Assembly (NCBI GenBank): GCA_964017145.1
Contig: OZ024842.1
Span: 2,356,001-2,420,000, forward strand
Length of the DNA: 64,000 nt
DNA from: Agrocybe praecox
Lineage: Eukaryota > Basidiomycota > Agaricomycetes > Agaricales > Agrocybaceae
Direction of reading: 5' to 3'
Both the position numbers and the translations under genes were made by a program. The notes beneath the pieces were generated by a model, which saw only the letters and a program-made list of their open reading frames with translations, searched no databases and was not told the DNA's origin. Every line of letters begins with the position of its first letter. Positions within the stretch are counted from its first letter, which is position 1. This document shows, one piece after another, positions 46,864 through 60,221 of the stretch.

Positions 46864-49800
46864 TCAGTCGTCTGTTGTTTCTCGGCCATGTCCATAATCA
46901 TGGGATTGCTGTCGCGCGCCTGGCGTTGTTGGTTCTGGTTCCTCAGCAATAGATGCCACAGATGGTTTTCGTTTCTGCAAGTTGGATTCTTCTTGATCGT
47001 CAACGGAGCGACTGAGAGCGTGCTCCAGGGCTAGAAGGGGGAAAGGGGTATAAGTCATCACACACCACTATGCTTGCTTAGCAATTTCGTATTACCTTTT
47101 TCGCCTCTCTTCTTCAAGCGCAAGGACATTGCCGCTGTCAGGGAATCAATATACAAGTCGTACTTGACGATTTCGCGGAGGAGATATTGTGATTTTTCCT
47201 CCCAATTACTTTGTGCTTTCATGGCATTAGCAGACCTGGGCGAGTACTAACAATATTGGTCAGTACATAAGAGGGTTCGTGAAGAGAACAGACTTACCAA
47301 TGCAGACATGGGTTCGCGGAGTTCATTGTGGACTTCCAAGTCTTTCTTCAAAGATGCTACATGTTTTCGTAATGCTTCCAACTGAGTTTCCTCGTCATGC
47401 AGACTAGTCATAGTTGGGGGCATAGGAGGTTTCCAGTCATTAATAAACGTCTTGTCCGTTCTAGGGGAATAGGGGCCTCGAATTGTAGCAGACGCGTCCT
47501 TCCAACCATATTTGCTCCTCGTGCTTTTGCCACTGCGGACACTGATAGTATCCTGGTAGTCTGGTTCCTTATGGAAATCAGACTGAGATAGAGAACCTCC
47601 ATTGCCGTAACCATCTGCGATTCGATTCCATCCATATTCCATGTTAGACACACCACCAGCCAAGGGTTCCTTGCTTGTCCTAGCTGCCCAATAATTGCAC
47701 GTTGAAACCCATTCATTGACAAGTTCCTCTGTCCCGGCTTGGAAAAAGTACACTCCCCGATTCGCCATTGTAAGGACCATGCAGTGGGGTCTTTTATTAT
47801 AACCTGGAGGTGGTAGCGCATGTGCTAATGAATGAGCAAGGTGGATGGTACCAACGGGGTGTGCATTGGCCTAAGAAAGTGTCCCGTTACAATTCCGTTT
47901 CTTTTTGTAGGTTCATTAAACTTACCAGCCAATTTCCACCACCAAATGTTCCAGATGCCCCTGAGGTATGATCTCCGAACGTGAACATGTTGAGCTCTCC
48001 TTTCTGAATCACCACAAAGACATCCAACCACGCCTTGTCTCTTGCTCGCTTGTTGGCAGATTCCCAGTATTGTTTACGACACAACATTCCCTCTTTAGCC
48101 CAAGGTGCACCGAGCAAAGCTAGCTCTTCGTCGGATATACTGATGGTGGTAGATGTTGAATCTTCGCTATGAACACTTCTATCATCATCTTCCTGTGCCT
48201 CTCGAATGATAGTGTGCGAGAGATTTGATGCGAAACCCAAAGTAGGATTAAGGAAAGACGAGCTAGAGCCATACATGCCCTATTGACACATACGTTGAGC
48301 AAGAAGTCCATTTGAAGACTTTTATTATTATAAAAAAAGTGCTCACATCATGGGTGGAAGTAGCAAAGCTTGGGGATGGACTGATACGACCATCAATACT
48401 GCTGTTGCTACTATACGGACTGATGCCTGATTGAACGCTGAGGATAGACTGAAGGCCACGGATGCTTCCTCGCTTGAATGTTGTCAAACGATCAGGTTGG
48501 GAGCGCAAGCTTCGGTTGCGATTTAGTCCACCAGGACTAAGGGAAGAGACGGATGAGCGCGTGGTGTTCAAGGGCTGAAGAATCTGCTGGTTTTTGATGG
48601 CACCGTACATCTCCTGTAAAAAATCGTTGAACAAGAAAAAGATAGGAAAATGCACATGATACCTACCTTGAGCAAACCTTCTAGATCATTCTCCCAAGCA
48701 CGGCCATGTTGGCGACTGGGTGTCGATTGGTCATGTCCAGCAGAAATCTGAACGGACGGCGAACTTCCATTATGCTGAGCACCAAGTTGATTTGACACTA
48801 CAGCAGGATGGGCCGGTATGCCTTCGCGAGATAAACTGTTCCAACTCATAATGCTATCGCTTCTTTTCGACCGTGTTCTGCCCTCGGTTTCTTCAGAGCC
48901 TCGGACACTGCTGCTACAGTCGTCATATGTGAGATCCGACGCTGATATTGATGCGGCAGAATTTGGCTGCAATTGCATCTGAATGGCCGAAATAGTGTTG
49001 CGGACAAATTGGGAGCGAGACATCCGCGAAGACAATTCAGCAACATGAAGGTCAGTGTTGAGAAGTAACAGAGAGTAGGAAACAGCATGAACGATATCTA
49101 CACAGTGAAAAGTTAGCTGGAACAGCGACAAGACAAGAAGAGAGACTGACTAGCGCTTCCATACACTCCACCAGGATTGCAGTCCCAATAGCGTCGGCTG
49201 AATTGTTCTAAAATTCGGTCTACTTGCTGCGTCTCTCCTTTTAGATACAACTTGCCGCAGAGTCGCCTGTATGGTGAGAAGAAAATTAATGAGGATAAAT
49301 ATGAAAAGAATATTGCCGTTTACCTGAATGCAACATCTAAACGAAGACCACTGAAATCGAAAAAGTTGATGTAGTGTCGAAGGGCAACCTTGTTAATTAA
49401 ACCACTAAAAATGTGTTAGCTCGGCATGAAAAGAGATGAAATAATAATTCTTACTGTCCACCCAACCATTCCGCGATTTTCTCTTTGGCCAAAAAATCGT
49501 CATTTTCATTCCAACATCTGGAAGCCAGCTCTTTTCCACGAGTCTCCATATCTTCCGTATCGTCGCCTGTAATAATTGGAGTTGGTGATGTTGTGAAGTG
49601 AGCCGATTCAGGGGAGACGACAACGTCTTGATGAGAACTTGGTCGGGGGGAGAGGGCTAAAACCGATGGTGTCAGCAAAGCACATAAAGGGAAGATGCAA
49701 CTCACCATTTGCACGAGTATAATCGACTGCCGAGATGAGAGATGGTTCCGAACTCGAAGCAGTTGACCGATGCAACACACGCAGACGGCTGGTGTCTCGC

Positions 49801-51737
49801 TGGCTTTGATTGAGAGGAGACAACGTTGTAGGAGGACCACTCCTCGATCGCAAAGGATTCGCTTGATGAGGGTATGGCTGCTGCCTCGAGCTTGTAGCAT
49901 GCCCAGCTGATCCCAGAGAGACTCTGGGAGATGACTGCTGCGATATGAGAGAAGAGGTACGCGGAGGAATAATAGCAGACGGGGCAAACACATCCTCGTC
50001 GTCGTCGTCGTCGTCATTGCCATCGTCATTTTCATCCTCATCGGCCTCTGAATGTTTTCTTTCATCTTGAGAGTGTCGGTCAGCGTGACGTGAAGGAGTA
50101 GACGGATCCCGCAGATCCAAGGGCCCTACAGATATTGGATCTAGCGAGGATAGTTCACCTTTGAAGACGTCTAAAAACCCATGCAACGTCGTAGTCTCCA
50201 CAGATTCTACATCGTTATCGTCCCTTTGTTGTGTATTCTGTTGTGTATTCGAGGGTATTTTGGGTAGAGGGGGCGACGAAGGGCCACTGATACTGAGACT
50301 CCGCTTTTTTGGTGTAGAAGGAGAAGGGATGGGGGGTAGCGCAGCTGGTTTGTCGGCGTATGGACGTTCCACGTCCTCGGCATCTCGCACAATCGGTGGG
50401 AGAGGTTTCCTAGAAGGTAGGGGTTTCCTAGAAGTAATTGTAGGAGTATTTGAAAAGACATCCGGTGAAGGAGAAGCCATTGGTGGGCGGTGCTCTAAGG
50501 GAATTGCAGGGACTGGAGGTGTAAAAACATTCATCAGTGACGGTTGTTGAAGTGAAGCATCAGTTTTCTACATGACGGATTCAGGTATGATTTCACGCGC
50601 ATTCAGAAAAAGAAAACCTACTGATCGTTCTCTGTTCGATGTTGTCCCCATCATTTTTCCCCACAGAGCGCTTGTTTTTGCGCGTACAGATGTTTTTTGC
50701 GCCTTTGGATAATATCAATCAAGAATCCTTGAACAGAAAGAATCAAACAGACATACCTTTACCGTGCCGTTATCTTTATATCTATGTGGACTGGTCAAAA
50801 TCCATTCCGGGGATAAATCATCTTGCCTGCTCGACGAAGGAGAGGCAACAAGTGTCGCAGACGAATACGAATGTGAAGAAGACGATGGTTGTTGTTGTTG
50901 CGGTATGGGAGGGGGAGGTGATTCCCCTCGTCGTTTTTCCCTCTTCATCGCTGCTGCTGCCACCACTGCCGCTGAATTTGCATTCCCAGTGCTGCCACCA
51001 CCACCATTGACAAACGCCCCACCCCGTTCTTTCGCCTTCCTCAACAACGTAGCCAAGTCCGGACTACTCGCCGTCCCAGGCGACCGATACATGGACCTTC
51101 GATTCGTCTGCCGTTCCGCCTCTTCCACATCCGCGCCCAGATCATACGACGAGGACGACGGGGATGGGCCACTGCCCACCGACGGTGAATTAACTGACAG
51201 TTTGGACTGGCCTGCAGATGCAGACGACGACGAGGCAACAGGCGCCGGTGTTGGTGTCGGAGGAACGACAGTCGGTGTATGAGGCTGTAGGGCAACCCTA
51301 GATATCGCGCGATTCACAGGAGTGGCAGTGACGGAATTGTTACTGGTGAAGCTACGATTTGGACTGTTATCGACCCCCAAAGTGTTCACGTCGAGCCCTT
51401 CTCTAAGTAAGAACGTGCCTTCGGCTTTGAGAGCCTGCTCGAAGTCGAGGTCGGTGCGTGATACACGACGATGGAGCTGTCTGTTATTGTTTCCATTCAA
51501 ATCATTCGAGGCAACAGGTTGAAGACCAGAAGGATACGCCGTTGATGTACCTTGTTGAGAAGGGCGCAAGGTAGCAGTATGTTGACGGAAAAGCGAAGCC
51601 AGGATGAGTGTACGGCGGTCGGTGTATGTGGGTGTGTGTGTATGGAGAAGACAGTACCCAACTTTAGCCGCCAACTGATCCCGCTTACACCAAACATGAT
51701 CAATGATAATATTACCGTATCTGGGAAATTTTATCAT
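46864..51737 (-). CDS. Sec7-PH domain Arf guanine-nucleotide exchange factor
   Basis: Predicted exchange factor for an Arf GTPase, acting in membrane traffic. A long low-complexity N-terminus rich in Ser, Pro and Asp precedes the Sec7 domain. The Sec7 core is FFDFSGLRLDVAFRRLCGKL, then LKGETQQVDRILEQFSRRYW (the catalytic Glu sits in KGET), then AVSYSLLLLNTDLHVAE. A linker and then a PH domain follow (WAKEGMLCRKQYWESANKR, WLDVFVVIQKGELNMFTF). A coiled coil follows (EETQLEALRKHVASLKKDLE). It ends REQ/GRETTDD with TGA 46864. The 5' end is uncertain: the upstream ATG at 51737 lies in-frame, but the part before RRTLILASLFRQ is doubtful and a leader exon may be missing. Yeast Syt1 and the PSD/EFA6 group are the nearest layouts. 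Confidence 0.8.
49997..50015. repeat. CGT trinucleotide repeat in the Sec7 gene
   Basis: About six CGT units, coding Asp on the minus strand inside an acidic run of the Sec7-PH N-terminal region. Probably length-variable. Confidence 0.85.
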
Positions 51738-51874
51738 TCAAAAAGGGAAAAAAAATTGTTACAGTCTACATATTGGTAACAACAGAATGCAGTAAATAAG
51801 ACAGATATATTCAAATTGCATATAGTGAGCAGGGAAAGAAGAACAAACAAAACAAAAAAAATAGAACCTCTAAA

Positions 51875-54553
51875 TCAACTATCTGTACCTCCGCTAGCAC
51901 CTGACGTCCGCCGTTGGCGCTTTATTGTGATTGGGCCAACGGCGGCTGCAGTGACTGGAGGCCGTGGAGTAGTAGACGCAACACCTCTAGTCAAGCCAGT
52001 TAATAGCGAACTGGAGTGTGAACGAGGTCGTGTGGTCGAAGAAGCGAGCTTGGGTAGAGTGGAGACGCCACCTTTCCGTGTGTTATTGTTGGTTGGTGCA
52101 CCTGACGCCCTGTTTCTGATTTTTGAGAGAATGGCTTAGTTGGTGGTTATGAATTATGAAACAACATATTGCTTACCTCTTTTTGATCACATCAGTCTTT
52201 AAAGAGAGGGGTCGGACGACACCGTGTAGTTTCTGTCGGAAAAAATAAGATACAGAAAAAAAAAAACCAGATAAATTACAAAACTCACATAGAATAATCC
52301 ACACGCATTACACAACGGTTGGCCTTCAGGATCTCTTCTCCAGAGAGGAGTATTCGTAGTCTGACAATTTGTACAGAGAGTAGGTGTTTGATCGCCACCA
52401 TCTTCTGTCTTGGTGGATGTAGAACTAGAACTAGCAGCAGCAGCAGGAGTGGATGAAGTTGAGGGAAGGTCGGTGTTATATTCAGGTGTGCTGCCAGGTG
52501 ATCTAGGCTCTGTTCCTCCAGGTGAAGGCAAATTCAATGACGATTTCCGTTGAACATCTTGGGCAGACTGTTGTAATGAAACATATTTGCGTGGAACGAC
52601 GCGACTAGAAGAGTTGGGGGCAGCACCACCCGTTACACTCCCACCCTCGGTAGAAGGAGGAGTAGAAGCATTGGAAGCGTTGTAAGGTTCTGGAGAAGCA
52701 TGGCTACTAGCGTTGCCCCATTCGTCGCTAGAGGGGCTAGGGTGGAATGCAGGGTAGCTGTTCGAGGCGGAATTGAGGATCTGAGTTGGATCAACGTACT
52801 GAGAGTTGTCGAGATTGGGATAAACTAGACCCATTAGCTGGCGGTAATCAAGGACGCTATCGTCCGCACCAGTTACGGAATTGAGCTGAGCATAACTTTC
52901 TGCCATGACGGCCGATGCAGTAATGGCTGCAGCTGATAGACCGTCTGGAGAAGTGGGCGTAGAGTGGTACTGGGTTCGATATGAAGAAGGACCGGATGAG
53001 TAATGCTGCTGCTGCTGTTGGTGGTGGTTGGGCTGATGGTGCTGCTGCTGATGTTGCGGATGAGGGAGGTCAAATATTCCATCATAGGGAGGGAAAGCAA
53101 AGTTGAAGGAGGAAGAGGGGAAAGAGCTACTGGTAGGGACAGAGCCTTGATGATGTGAATCTTGAGGAGAAAGTTCTACATTGGATGGATCTGCTCTGAG
53201 AAGGCTGTCGCTATGGAGAGCGTCAGCCGGGCGTTTAGTGCCAGAGAAGATATCGAATTGAGAAGGTTTGCCGTTTAGCTGATGACGACCTCGTGTGTCT
53301 GGATTGGGATGTTTATGGAGCGTATGGTCAAAGCTGGTCTTTCGAACGAATCTAGAAAAAGGTTGCTGCTGCTGCTGCTTGGGAGGGATTGGAACCCTAT
53401 TGAAACCATGAATGCCAGAGGATGGGAGCGAAGAGGGTATGACACTATAATCGAGCTGAGAATAGCGATTATGGTCTGATGGTGCATTGTCAAAATAGTG
53501 GTGAATATTGTCGTTTGGAGATTCATAAAGAACGCCAAGTTGCTGATCGAAAAGGGGACTTCGGCGGCCAGCAGACAAGAGAGAGGGAGGTGGGGGGAGA
53601 ATCTTATTCGGGCCGGTGGGAAAAGCGAAATACTGACCATCGTAGGAAGGCTGAGTGCCGTGTTGATCAAAAGTAGTAGCGCTCGTTGTTGTCTCTGGAG
53701 GACGGGACCTTGAACGACTGGTCGGTCGCCAGTCCATAGAAATGCGAGACCTGGATCTACTCATGGCCCTCCAATCCATAGGAGCGAGACTGAGGAGCAG
53801 TTAATTATTTTCCCCCTTTTTTTTTTTTTGGACTCACCCTTCATCTTCAAAACCTTCCTGAGAAGGACCAACGGCATCAAATCCAACGACACGGACTCGT
53901 GCCTTGCCCTTGTCAATTCTGCGACCACGCTCACTGGAAGGCTGGTCTTCTTCTACCTTTAGCTCCACGGGTGGCAAAGGAGGAGGCGAAGGAGAAGGAG
54001 CTGAAGCCTTTGCTGCCGAAGCATCCTCGTCGTCCTTTTTCTTCTTGAGAGCTAGGGCCATCATACGCCATGTGATGTTTTCCATGCGCTGAGCGTGCGG
54101 TAAGGTAGTCTTTGTGCGAGCATACATTTTCCAGACCTGAGTAGCGAGGGGATCGTCCTTTGCAAGCTGTTCTGGATCTGGATCGAGGTCTGGGGGACAA
54201 TTGAGGACGGGGGAGCCCGAGACACGGGGGGAGGTGAATGGGGAGGCGGGCTGAGGGCTGGGATGGAAGAGATCATCGGAAAAGAGATCAGTGAAGAGAG
54301 TGGACTTTGAATCTGTGGAGGGGGAGACTGGGATGGAGTCTGGGAGGTGGTAGAGAGGGTCGGGGTATGAAATTGAGGAAGTCTGGGAGGAGGAAGAGGA
54401 CATCCAGAGGGACGGCGGGAGAGACGGCGGGGTCGGACTTGCAATGACGCCGTTGGCGGCAAGGGCAGCAAAGACATGAGGATTGAGAGGGGCAGAAAAG
54501 AGCTGGGACCATTGCTGAGCACTCAGATTCTGCATCTCGTTGGTGTCCGACAT
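51875..54553 (-). CDS. AreA-like GATA transcription factor
   Basis: Predicted nitrogen-catabolite regulator. An N-terminal GATA_AreA (DUF1752) block reads [20 protein letters not shown] then [13 protein letters not shown]. After an intron, [20 protein letters not shown] is typical of the AreA group. A long Gln/His/Ser-rich region follows. One GATA zinc finger reads [20 protein letters not shown], then [20 protein letters not shown], giving Cys-X2-Cys-X17-Cys-X2-Cys. Introns split the finger after CGLFY and after VIKKR. A basic tail and the final SGASGGTDS close the protein. The start is taken as MSDTNEM at 54553; an in-frame ATG at 54595 would add 14 residues. The last yeast-like AreA C-terminal motif is not seen. 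It lies 111 bp from the SPP stop on the same strand. Confidence 0.9.
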
Positions 54554-54664
54554 TTCGATGGGAGAGAGAACACAACCTCTCCTCCTACTGATCATCTAAA
54601 TGCGGTCCGACTCCCAGGTGACCCCGGACACTCGGCCCATTCCGTTTTATTTATTTATTATTTA

Positions 54665-56071
54665 TTACAATATACTATCCTGCCACTCCCAGGCCGAACG
54701 CACCTCGCCCCGAACTAGTCCAGTGAGCAAAAATGACAGTATACAGCATGGACTGCATATATATGTTAGCGCTGTCGAAAATATACGTCGACTATCCTCA
54801 CCTTAGATACAGCAGCGCAGGTTGAGCCTTTCCGTAGCGGTGCATGACATACATCGTCGCAACGAGCCCGACAACATAGCCGGCCAGGGCCATGTAAAAG
54901 TACGGCCTCGGTCCGTTCTTCTTCCTGTGGTGGTCGTAGCGCAGGGCAAGTGCGATAAATGTGCCGGGGATGACTACATCTCCCAATCCAAGCATCGTGT
55001 GTCCCCACAGCAGTTTGATAGGCACATCCAGCGTCGTCGCAACTTTTACCATCTCCAACTCTCTTTAAGCGACCATCATATTGATTTTCTGTCCACTCAC
55101 CACATCCGTCCCAAACACCCACCATATGTCGTACACAAACAGTCCAGACAGTAGGATCGTCCCCGTCTTGAACGAGTCAATCTTCAGCAGCGACAGCGCA
55201 TTGTGTGCAAACGACAGCGCCAGCACGTCCGTAAGCAGCACAGATCGTCCTTCCGTCCCAAGTATCACATACAGGCTGGACGGCACAACCGAGAGCGGAA
55301 GCAGAACGATCGACGGCGTCCGTAACGACACTCCAAAAATTTCTGTAGTCGGCCGAATCATTCTTCCCGCTACATTCATATAGCCGCACATTGACTTACC
55401 GTCTCCTCCTTTTTTCACGGATATCTTGACCTTTTCAAATGACTTCCATCGCTTTTCCCCGACAGTGTATCGTGTTAATGAAATAGACGACTGAACAACT
55501 TTCTCATCAGTTTTTCTCTCTCCTGTCTTTCTTATCCGTCCACTCACATTCCATACACTCCCGACTCCTGCCAGCGCAAAATACCAGCCAAGCAGCCAGT
55601 TTATCCATGTGTCTCCCAAATACTTAACGATGGTATACAGCACTACCAAGGCCACCGATCCAATCTATCCTTGTATTTATTATTATTATTCCACTAAAAT
55701 TCAGCCTATACACTCACTATGGGAAAAAGCCATGCATCGTCCGAAGACATTCTCTCAATCTCTTCATCTTCATCGTCATCATCGTCCTCTACCTCTTCAC
55801 CCTCTTTCTTTACCTTTTCTTCCCCTTCCACCTTTTTTACAGGGTCCTTCTACATATAGGGGATCAATTTCCCAAATTGTCAATCGCAAAAGCAATATAA
55901 AATAAAATACGGGGGTGCACACACCGGAAGTGATCCATTAGCTCCAGCATAGATCGAAAACGTAGCCAGGCCCAACAGCCCAGCATAGGACGACAGCAGG
56001 TTCCAATCGACATCCTCCAGTAGCCCTGCTCCTGCTGCAAGTAGGGTATCCATTATTGACGTTGTAGCCAT
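54665..56071 (-). CDS. Signal peptide peptidase (intramembrane aspartyl protease)
   Basis: Cleaves remnant signal peptides and membrane-protein segments in the ER. The catalytic motifs are complete: GLFVYDIWWVFGTDV (YD), HTMLGLGDVVIPG (GxGD) and QPALLYL (PAL). Helices include LFPIIGSVALVVLYTIVKYL and DVLALSFAHNALSLLKID. A long acidic insert (EDDDDDEDEEIERMSSDDA) lies after the first helix. The C-terminus SPCCILSFLLTGLVRGE fits the family end and continues to TAA 54665. The start is MATTSIMD at 56071, with an in-frame ATG two codons upstream. Introns are short; the last one (54729-54777 or so) is needed to read through from LYLS to PCCIL. The gene looks intact. Confidence 0.9.
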
Positions 56072-56214
56072 GTGCATATGGTGTGTTCTGAACCAACCAA
56101 TGTGACAGGTCCGTCCGGGTCCTACCTCGCGGCCCTTAGAACAGTAAGCAGCAGAGAGTAAGTAACCAGGGGCAGGCAGCACACCACTTGGAATCAATGG
56201 TGGGATGCTCCAAA

Positions 56215-57600
56215 ACCCAGCTCGGAGCCTATTTTGATCCCGGTGAAAGCGATGTGCTTGGCTTTGTTGATTTCCGTCGACCCCGGCATGATATCCTCAA
56301 TTGGGACCGATAGGATCACCGGCACAAAGTTTTCATCCAGACACTGCTAGTACACACCCGTGCGACCCTACGCATCTTCAAGCGGGGCTAAGTCATGCTA
56401 CTCAACTGTTCAGCGCCGCAGCATGCTGAGTGAGGACGCTCCAAGTGGAAACATAGGGTCCATCGCAGAAAATACATCCAGACAGTCGACCATACATTTC
56501 TGCTTGTGCTAAATCCCAAGGCAAGTAGCTTCCAACGCTCCGGTATGGCCATATCAAGCAGGAAAGAAAAAAGGCCCATCGCAAAAACGTCAGAATACTT
56601 GGAAAAAACCATGCGCTACGTCTCAGATTGAAACATCCCAAGTCCACAGTTACCCTGCAAGGTTCTAATGCAAAACGTTTTTCAAGGGTAACCTTCATTG
56701 ATAGTTGCAGAAGACATGACAATGGTCTGTGCATCACTTTAATTTTAGTAAACGAACAGCTCCACATTAATAAATATCACACGAAGACTCCTCGTTCAAG
56801 TAAAACGGAGTCCGGACCTTGACTGGGCAGATCCTCGTTGGTAGGATTCAAGATCTCTTTGACATACATGGCCCATCCCACCATTGTCCGAGCTAAATAT
56901 ACATCATTAAGAGTGCACCCGAATGCTGTGTTCTCACCACTTGTTCATCCTGTACGATTACACCTGTTGTAGCCAGAAAAGAACACACGCACCACGAGTC
57001 GAATATTGTTACCTCTCACAGCAGCTACGACATTGTCCAGCGTGTTAACTCCGCTAGTTGGAGAAGACCAAAAAATCATCTCGCCCTCGCATAATTCGAA
57101 ATTCAACAGCTCCTCATACGTGAAATCAATGCCACGATTGAAACATGGTGAAAACCTTCCTGCCAAGTTTGTAGAGTAGCGTTCGCTGCATCAGAAGATT
57201 GATGTGCGCAGTCGCCAAGCTCAACAACTCTACGTGTCCGATACGAACGTACTCATTTTCTATGAGAAAAAGAGCGAAAAGGCCAGTCGGGATATGTAGA
57301 GTCCCTATTTTGCCGTTACCAAGAATAGTAAATGTAGGCCCTTTCGACGAAGTCTGGCTTCTCAACTGTTGTTTGGCTAAATCTTCCAGGTATAGTAGCG
57401 CCAAGAACGTGTTGATATATAGTGTATAATTAAGCATGTTGTAATAAGCGCCGGCTACACAAACTGATGGATGAAAGTCTTTGAAAGGACTCACCAGGAA
57501 TCCTTGGTCTCTCCGCAGTGTGTGCTGTGCTTCCAAATTGACCCCAGAGGAGAAACGGTGACAACCACTGAATATTGAATGCCAATGGAATACAAGACAT
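56215..57600 (-). pseudogene. Unrecognised coding remnant or mis-readable gene
   Basis: I do not recognise a family. The minus strand holds many long coding-like stretches in changing frames. A signal-peptide-like start reads MSCIPLAFNIQWLSPFLLWG (ATG at 57600). Next are FSQTTVEKPDFVERAYIYYS, then VELGDCAHQSSDAANATLQT, then LLNFELCEGEMIFWSSPTSG, then ARTMVGWAMYVKEILNPTNE, then TIVMSSATINE, and finally VPVILSVPIEDIMPGSTEIN and AFTGIKIGSELGFGASHH. GT..AG introns can link some pieces but not others without a frame conflict. It could be a decayed gene, or a real gene with an intron pattern I misread. The upstream (57601-57752) gap is short. Its neighbour is gamma-glutamyltranspeptidase, on the same strand. 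Confidence 0.45.
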
Positions 57601-57752
57601 AGGCAAACGTAAGAATATGCTCAGTTTTGCTCCTCTAAAGGAATCTCGTGTAGGTGGTTTCTACATTATAACTTTAAAACGTTATTCGCCATGGATTCCT
57701 CAAGCTCATGGTTATATGATGTTGGTTACAATATAATCGACCAATACACTTG

Positions 57753-60113
57753 TCAGTAACCGGCAGCAATGCCGTTCTTCCTAGAATCACTCGCACCTGT
57801 GGATCATGATTGAATGGGTGATTTTCATCAACAGTTTGATAAGTAGCCTCACCGAAGTATGTTCCATTATCATACATGACTGCTTGGATCACAGCCGCCA
57901 CTCGATTAACATCAGAGACTAGAAGTCGGGCCCCCACGTCAATTTAACTCGCAACATAAAAAATATTAAGCTACACTCACTTTTCACTTGATGTCCGCGG
58001 TCCCTGAGATCCTGCAAAAGGTCCATTGGATAGACGTCGTCTGCGTCAACGTCGAGGGGATACAGCTGGTCGTGCAAGCGCCCATACTCGATAGCTTGAC
58101 TGAGATCCTGACCCCAGCCAAGGTTGAGGATCACTTGGAAGACCGAGGGAAATATACGCGAGCCCCCGGACCCTCCGATAGCAAGGTAAAATGTCCCATC
58201 AGATTTTTCAAGAATGGAAGGCGAAGTAGAAGACAGCGGGCGCTTCCCAGGTTCAGGGTAATTAACTAGGGAAAAGCAATATTCAGCAACAAAAAAAAAA
58301 CGATAGAGGTAGGGTAGATCTATCTTACATGGTGACGGCCATAATCCAAATGCGTTTGGTACGCCAGGGGTAGAGAAATCGTCCATCTCGTCGTTCAAGA
58401 TGATGCCAGTTTCGGGATCCAAAACCTGGGACCCGAAAACCAGGTTGACAGTAGATGTTATAGCGGCGGCCATGCCTGATTTATCCACGGCTGATGTGTG
58501 ACTCTAATGAAGCGGGAAAAAAAGGTATACATATAGTCATGAGTTAAACTGACAATCAAAACCATACTCGAAATTACTTACGGTACCGTGGTCCGTTTTG
58601 ACATCGAAGATAGGGTTGTAGTACTCCGGTGGGTGAGTACGATCCTGTTATGGATGTAAGCCAGTTAAAGATCGTTTCAGGGATCGTCAATACAAACATC
58701 GGTTATGTTTCTCAAGATAGTGTCCGCAAAGCGTTTGGTCGATATTTCGTCAATTTGACTGGTTGTGTTGATATACCTTGGGTCGCAAATTCTGGTGCTA
58801 GAGTACCCTATCAGCTGAGTATAGCTGACACAAGAAGATCGTCTTTACCGAGCAGCAAAACCAAACTTCATGGCCTCCACTAGGCGATGAACATTGAGGC
58901 CGTCTCTTTCTTCCATACTATAGTTCTCGATCAAATTCAGCATATGCAAGAGCACTAAAAAAACGTTGACCAGACCAGTTCTCTTCAATCAGCATGGAAA
59001 CGTACCAGGGCCAGAGGTGGGCGCATGAGAAGTGTAAACTTTCATATCCCTATATGTGCCTTCTAATGCGCGGTCCACTTTGACAGCATAGTTGGCCAAG
59101 TCATGATGGGAGAGAATACCACCTTCCTGCCTAACTTTCCTCACGATGGAATCCGCTACAGAGCCCTAATATACACACGTGAATATTATGTTGGCCATAG
59201 CAAGTGATAAAATACCGTGTAAAATCCTTCTGAGCCCTCTTGCGAGATTTTGGTTAGCGTTCGAGAGAGGTTGGTTCTTCGAATAATTTCCCCTACTCTC
59301 AGAAGCCTTCCATTAGGGGCAAATATTGCACTCCAGTCAGGATTGCCTAACATTAGATCACTATACCACTGGATGCTGAGTTAGTCCATGATTTCATTAA
59401 GGTGTAAAACAATCACTCACTGGGATCCTCCTTCCGAGCTCTCTATCAACTTCCCAACCATTCGCTAGATGTATACTAGGTTCGACTAATCTACTCCAAG
59501 GAAGACTACCCCACCGTCGATGGGCTTCTTCAAGTCCCAAAACTTCCCCAGGAACCCCCACAGAGAGACCACCAAATCGCGACAACATAGGGTTAGCCAC
59601 ATACATAGTCGTGTTAGATAATGCTGGGGCTGTTTCTCGGAAGTCGATGGTATAAACTTGTGAATTTGACGACGAATTTGAAGGAGGGATACGAATGGTC
59701 ATGAAGCCACCTCCACCTATGCCAGACCTTGAACGGCGCGTCAATCATACAGAACCTTATTGCAGTCACCGAGAAACTCACGAGAACATATTTACCACTC
59801 CTGTGCAGAACGTAGCTGCGATCATAGCATCCACGGCGTTCCCCCCATCCTTCAGCACTTGCACTCCTATATCTGAGCACCGTTTATTCTCAGCAGCCAC
59901 CGCACCATTATGTGCTCGAATGAGATATGCTGGATTCCTGTTGTTATAGGTGTGACCAAAGTGGAAGCAATGACGAAAGAAGGTAAAGAGGATGATGCCA
60001 GTGATCAGCACAGTCACTGATCGTAACTTGCTCTGCCGCCGAGAAGCTTTCGGATCGAAAAAGCGGGAGTCCAATGGCAAGCTCAACTCTGGGCTCGACT
60101 TACGGATGCCCAT
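57753..60113 (-). CDS. Gamma-glutamyltranspeptidase
   Basis: Transfers or hydrolyses the gamma-glutamyl group of glutathione; a self-cleaving Ntn hydrolase. A type II membrane anchor (SVTVLITGIILFTFF) follows a basic cytosolic start (MGIRKSSPEL). Family blocks: AVAAENKRCSDIGVQVLKDG, then GGNAVDAMIAATFC, then GIGGGGFMTI, then VDRELGRRIP. The processing site is KTDHGTSHTSAVDKSGMAAA, where the second Thr is the catalytic nucleophile. Downstream are DDFSTPGVPNAFGLWPSP and GGSGGSRIFPSV. The final exon joins YFG to ASDSRKNGIAAGY at a GTGAGG donor. Stop is TGA at 57753-57755. The gene looks intact. Divergent from the gene at 60222 with 108 bp between start codons. Confidence 0.92.
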
Positions 60114-60156
60114 AGTCGGTTGCTGGATAGGATGGTACGAGACAAAACAAACAATG

Positions 60157-60166
60157 TATATATAAG
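60157..60166 (+). promoter_or_regulatory. TATA-like element upstream of the gene at 60222
   Basis: The sequence tatatataag lies 56-65 bp upstream of the ATG at 60222 and in the 108-bp region shared with gamma-glutamyltranspeptidase. It fits a TATA box position on the plus strand but has no experimental support. Confidence 0.4.
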
Positions 60167-60221
60167 CTCGCCTTTGTCATCGGCCGGCAGTCTCATAGCT
60201 ATCCCTTCATGTCCAACCAAC

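Noticed and set aside
58629..58883. Plus-strand ORF inside the GGT gene
   Set aside because: It is antisense to GGT exons that carry family motifs, so it is a shadow.
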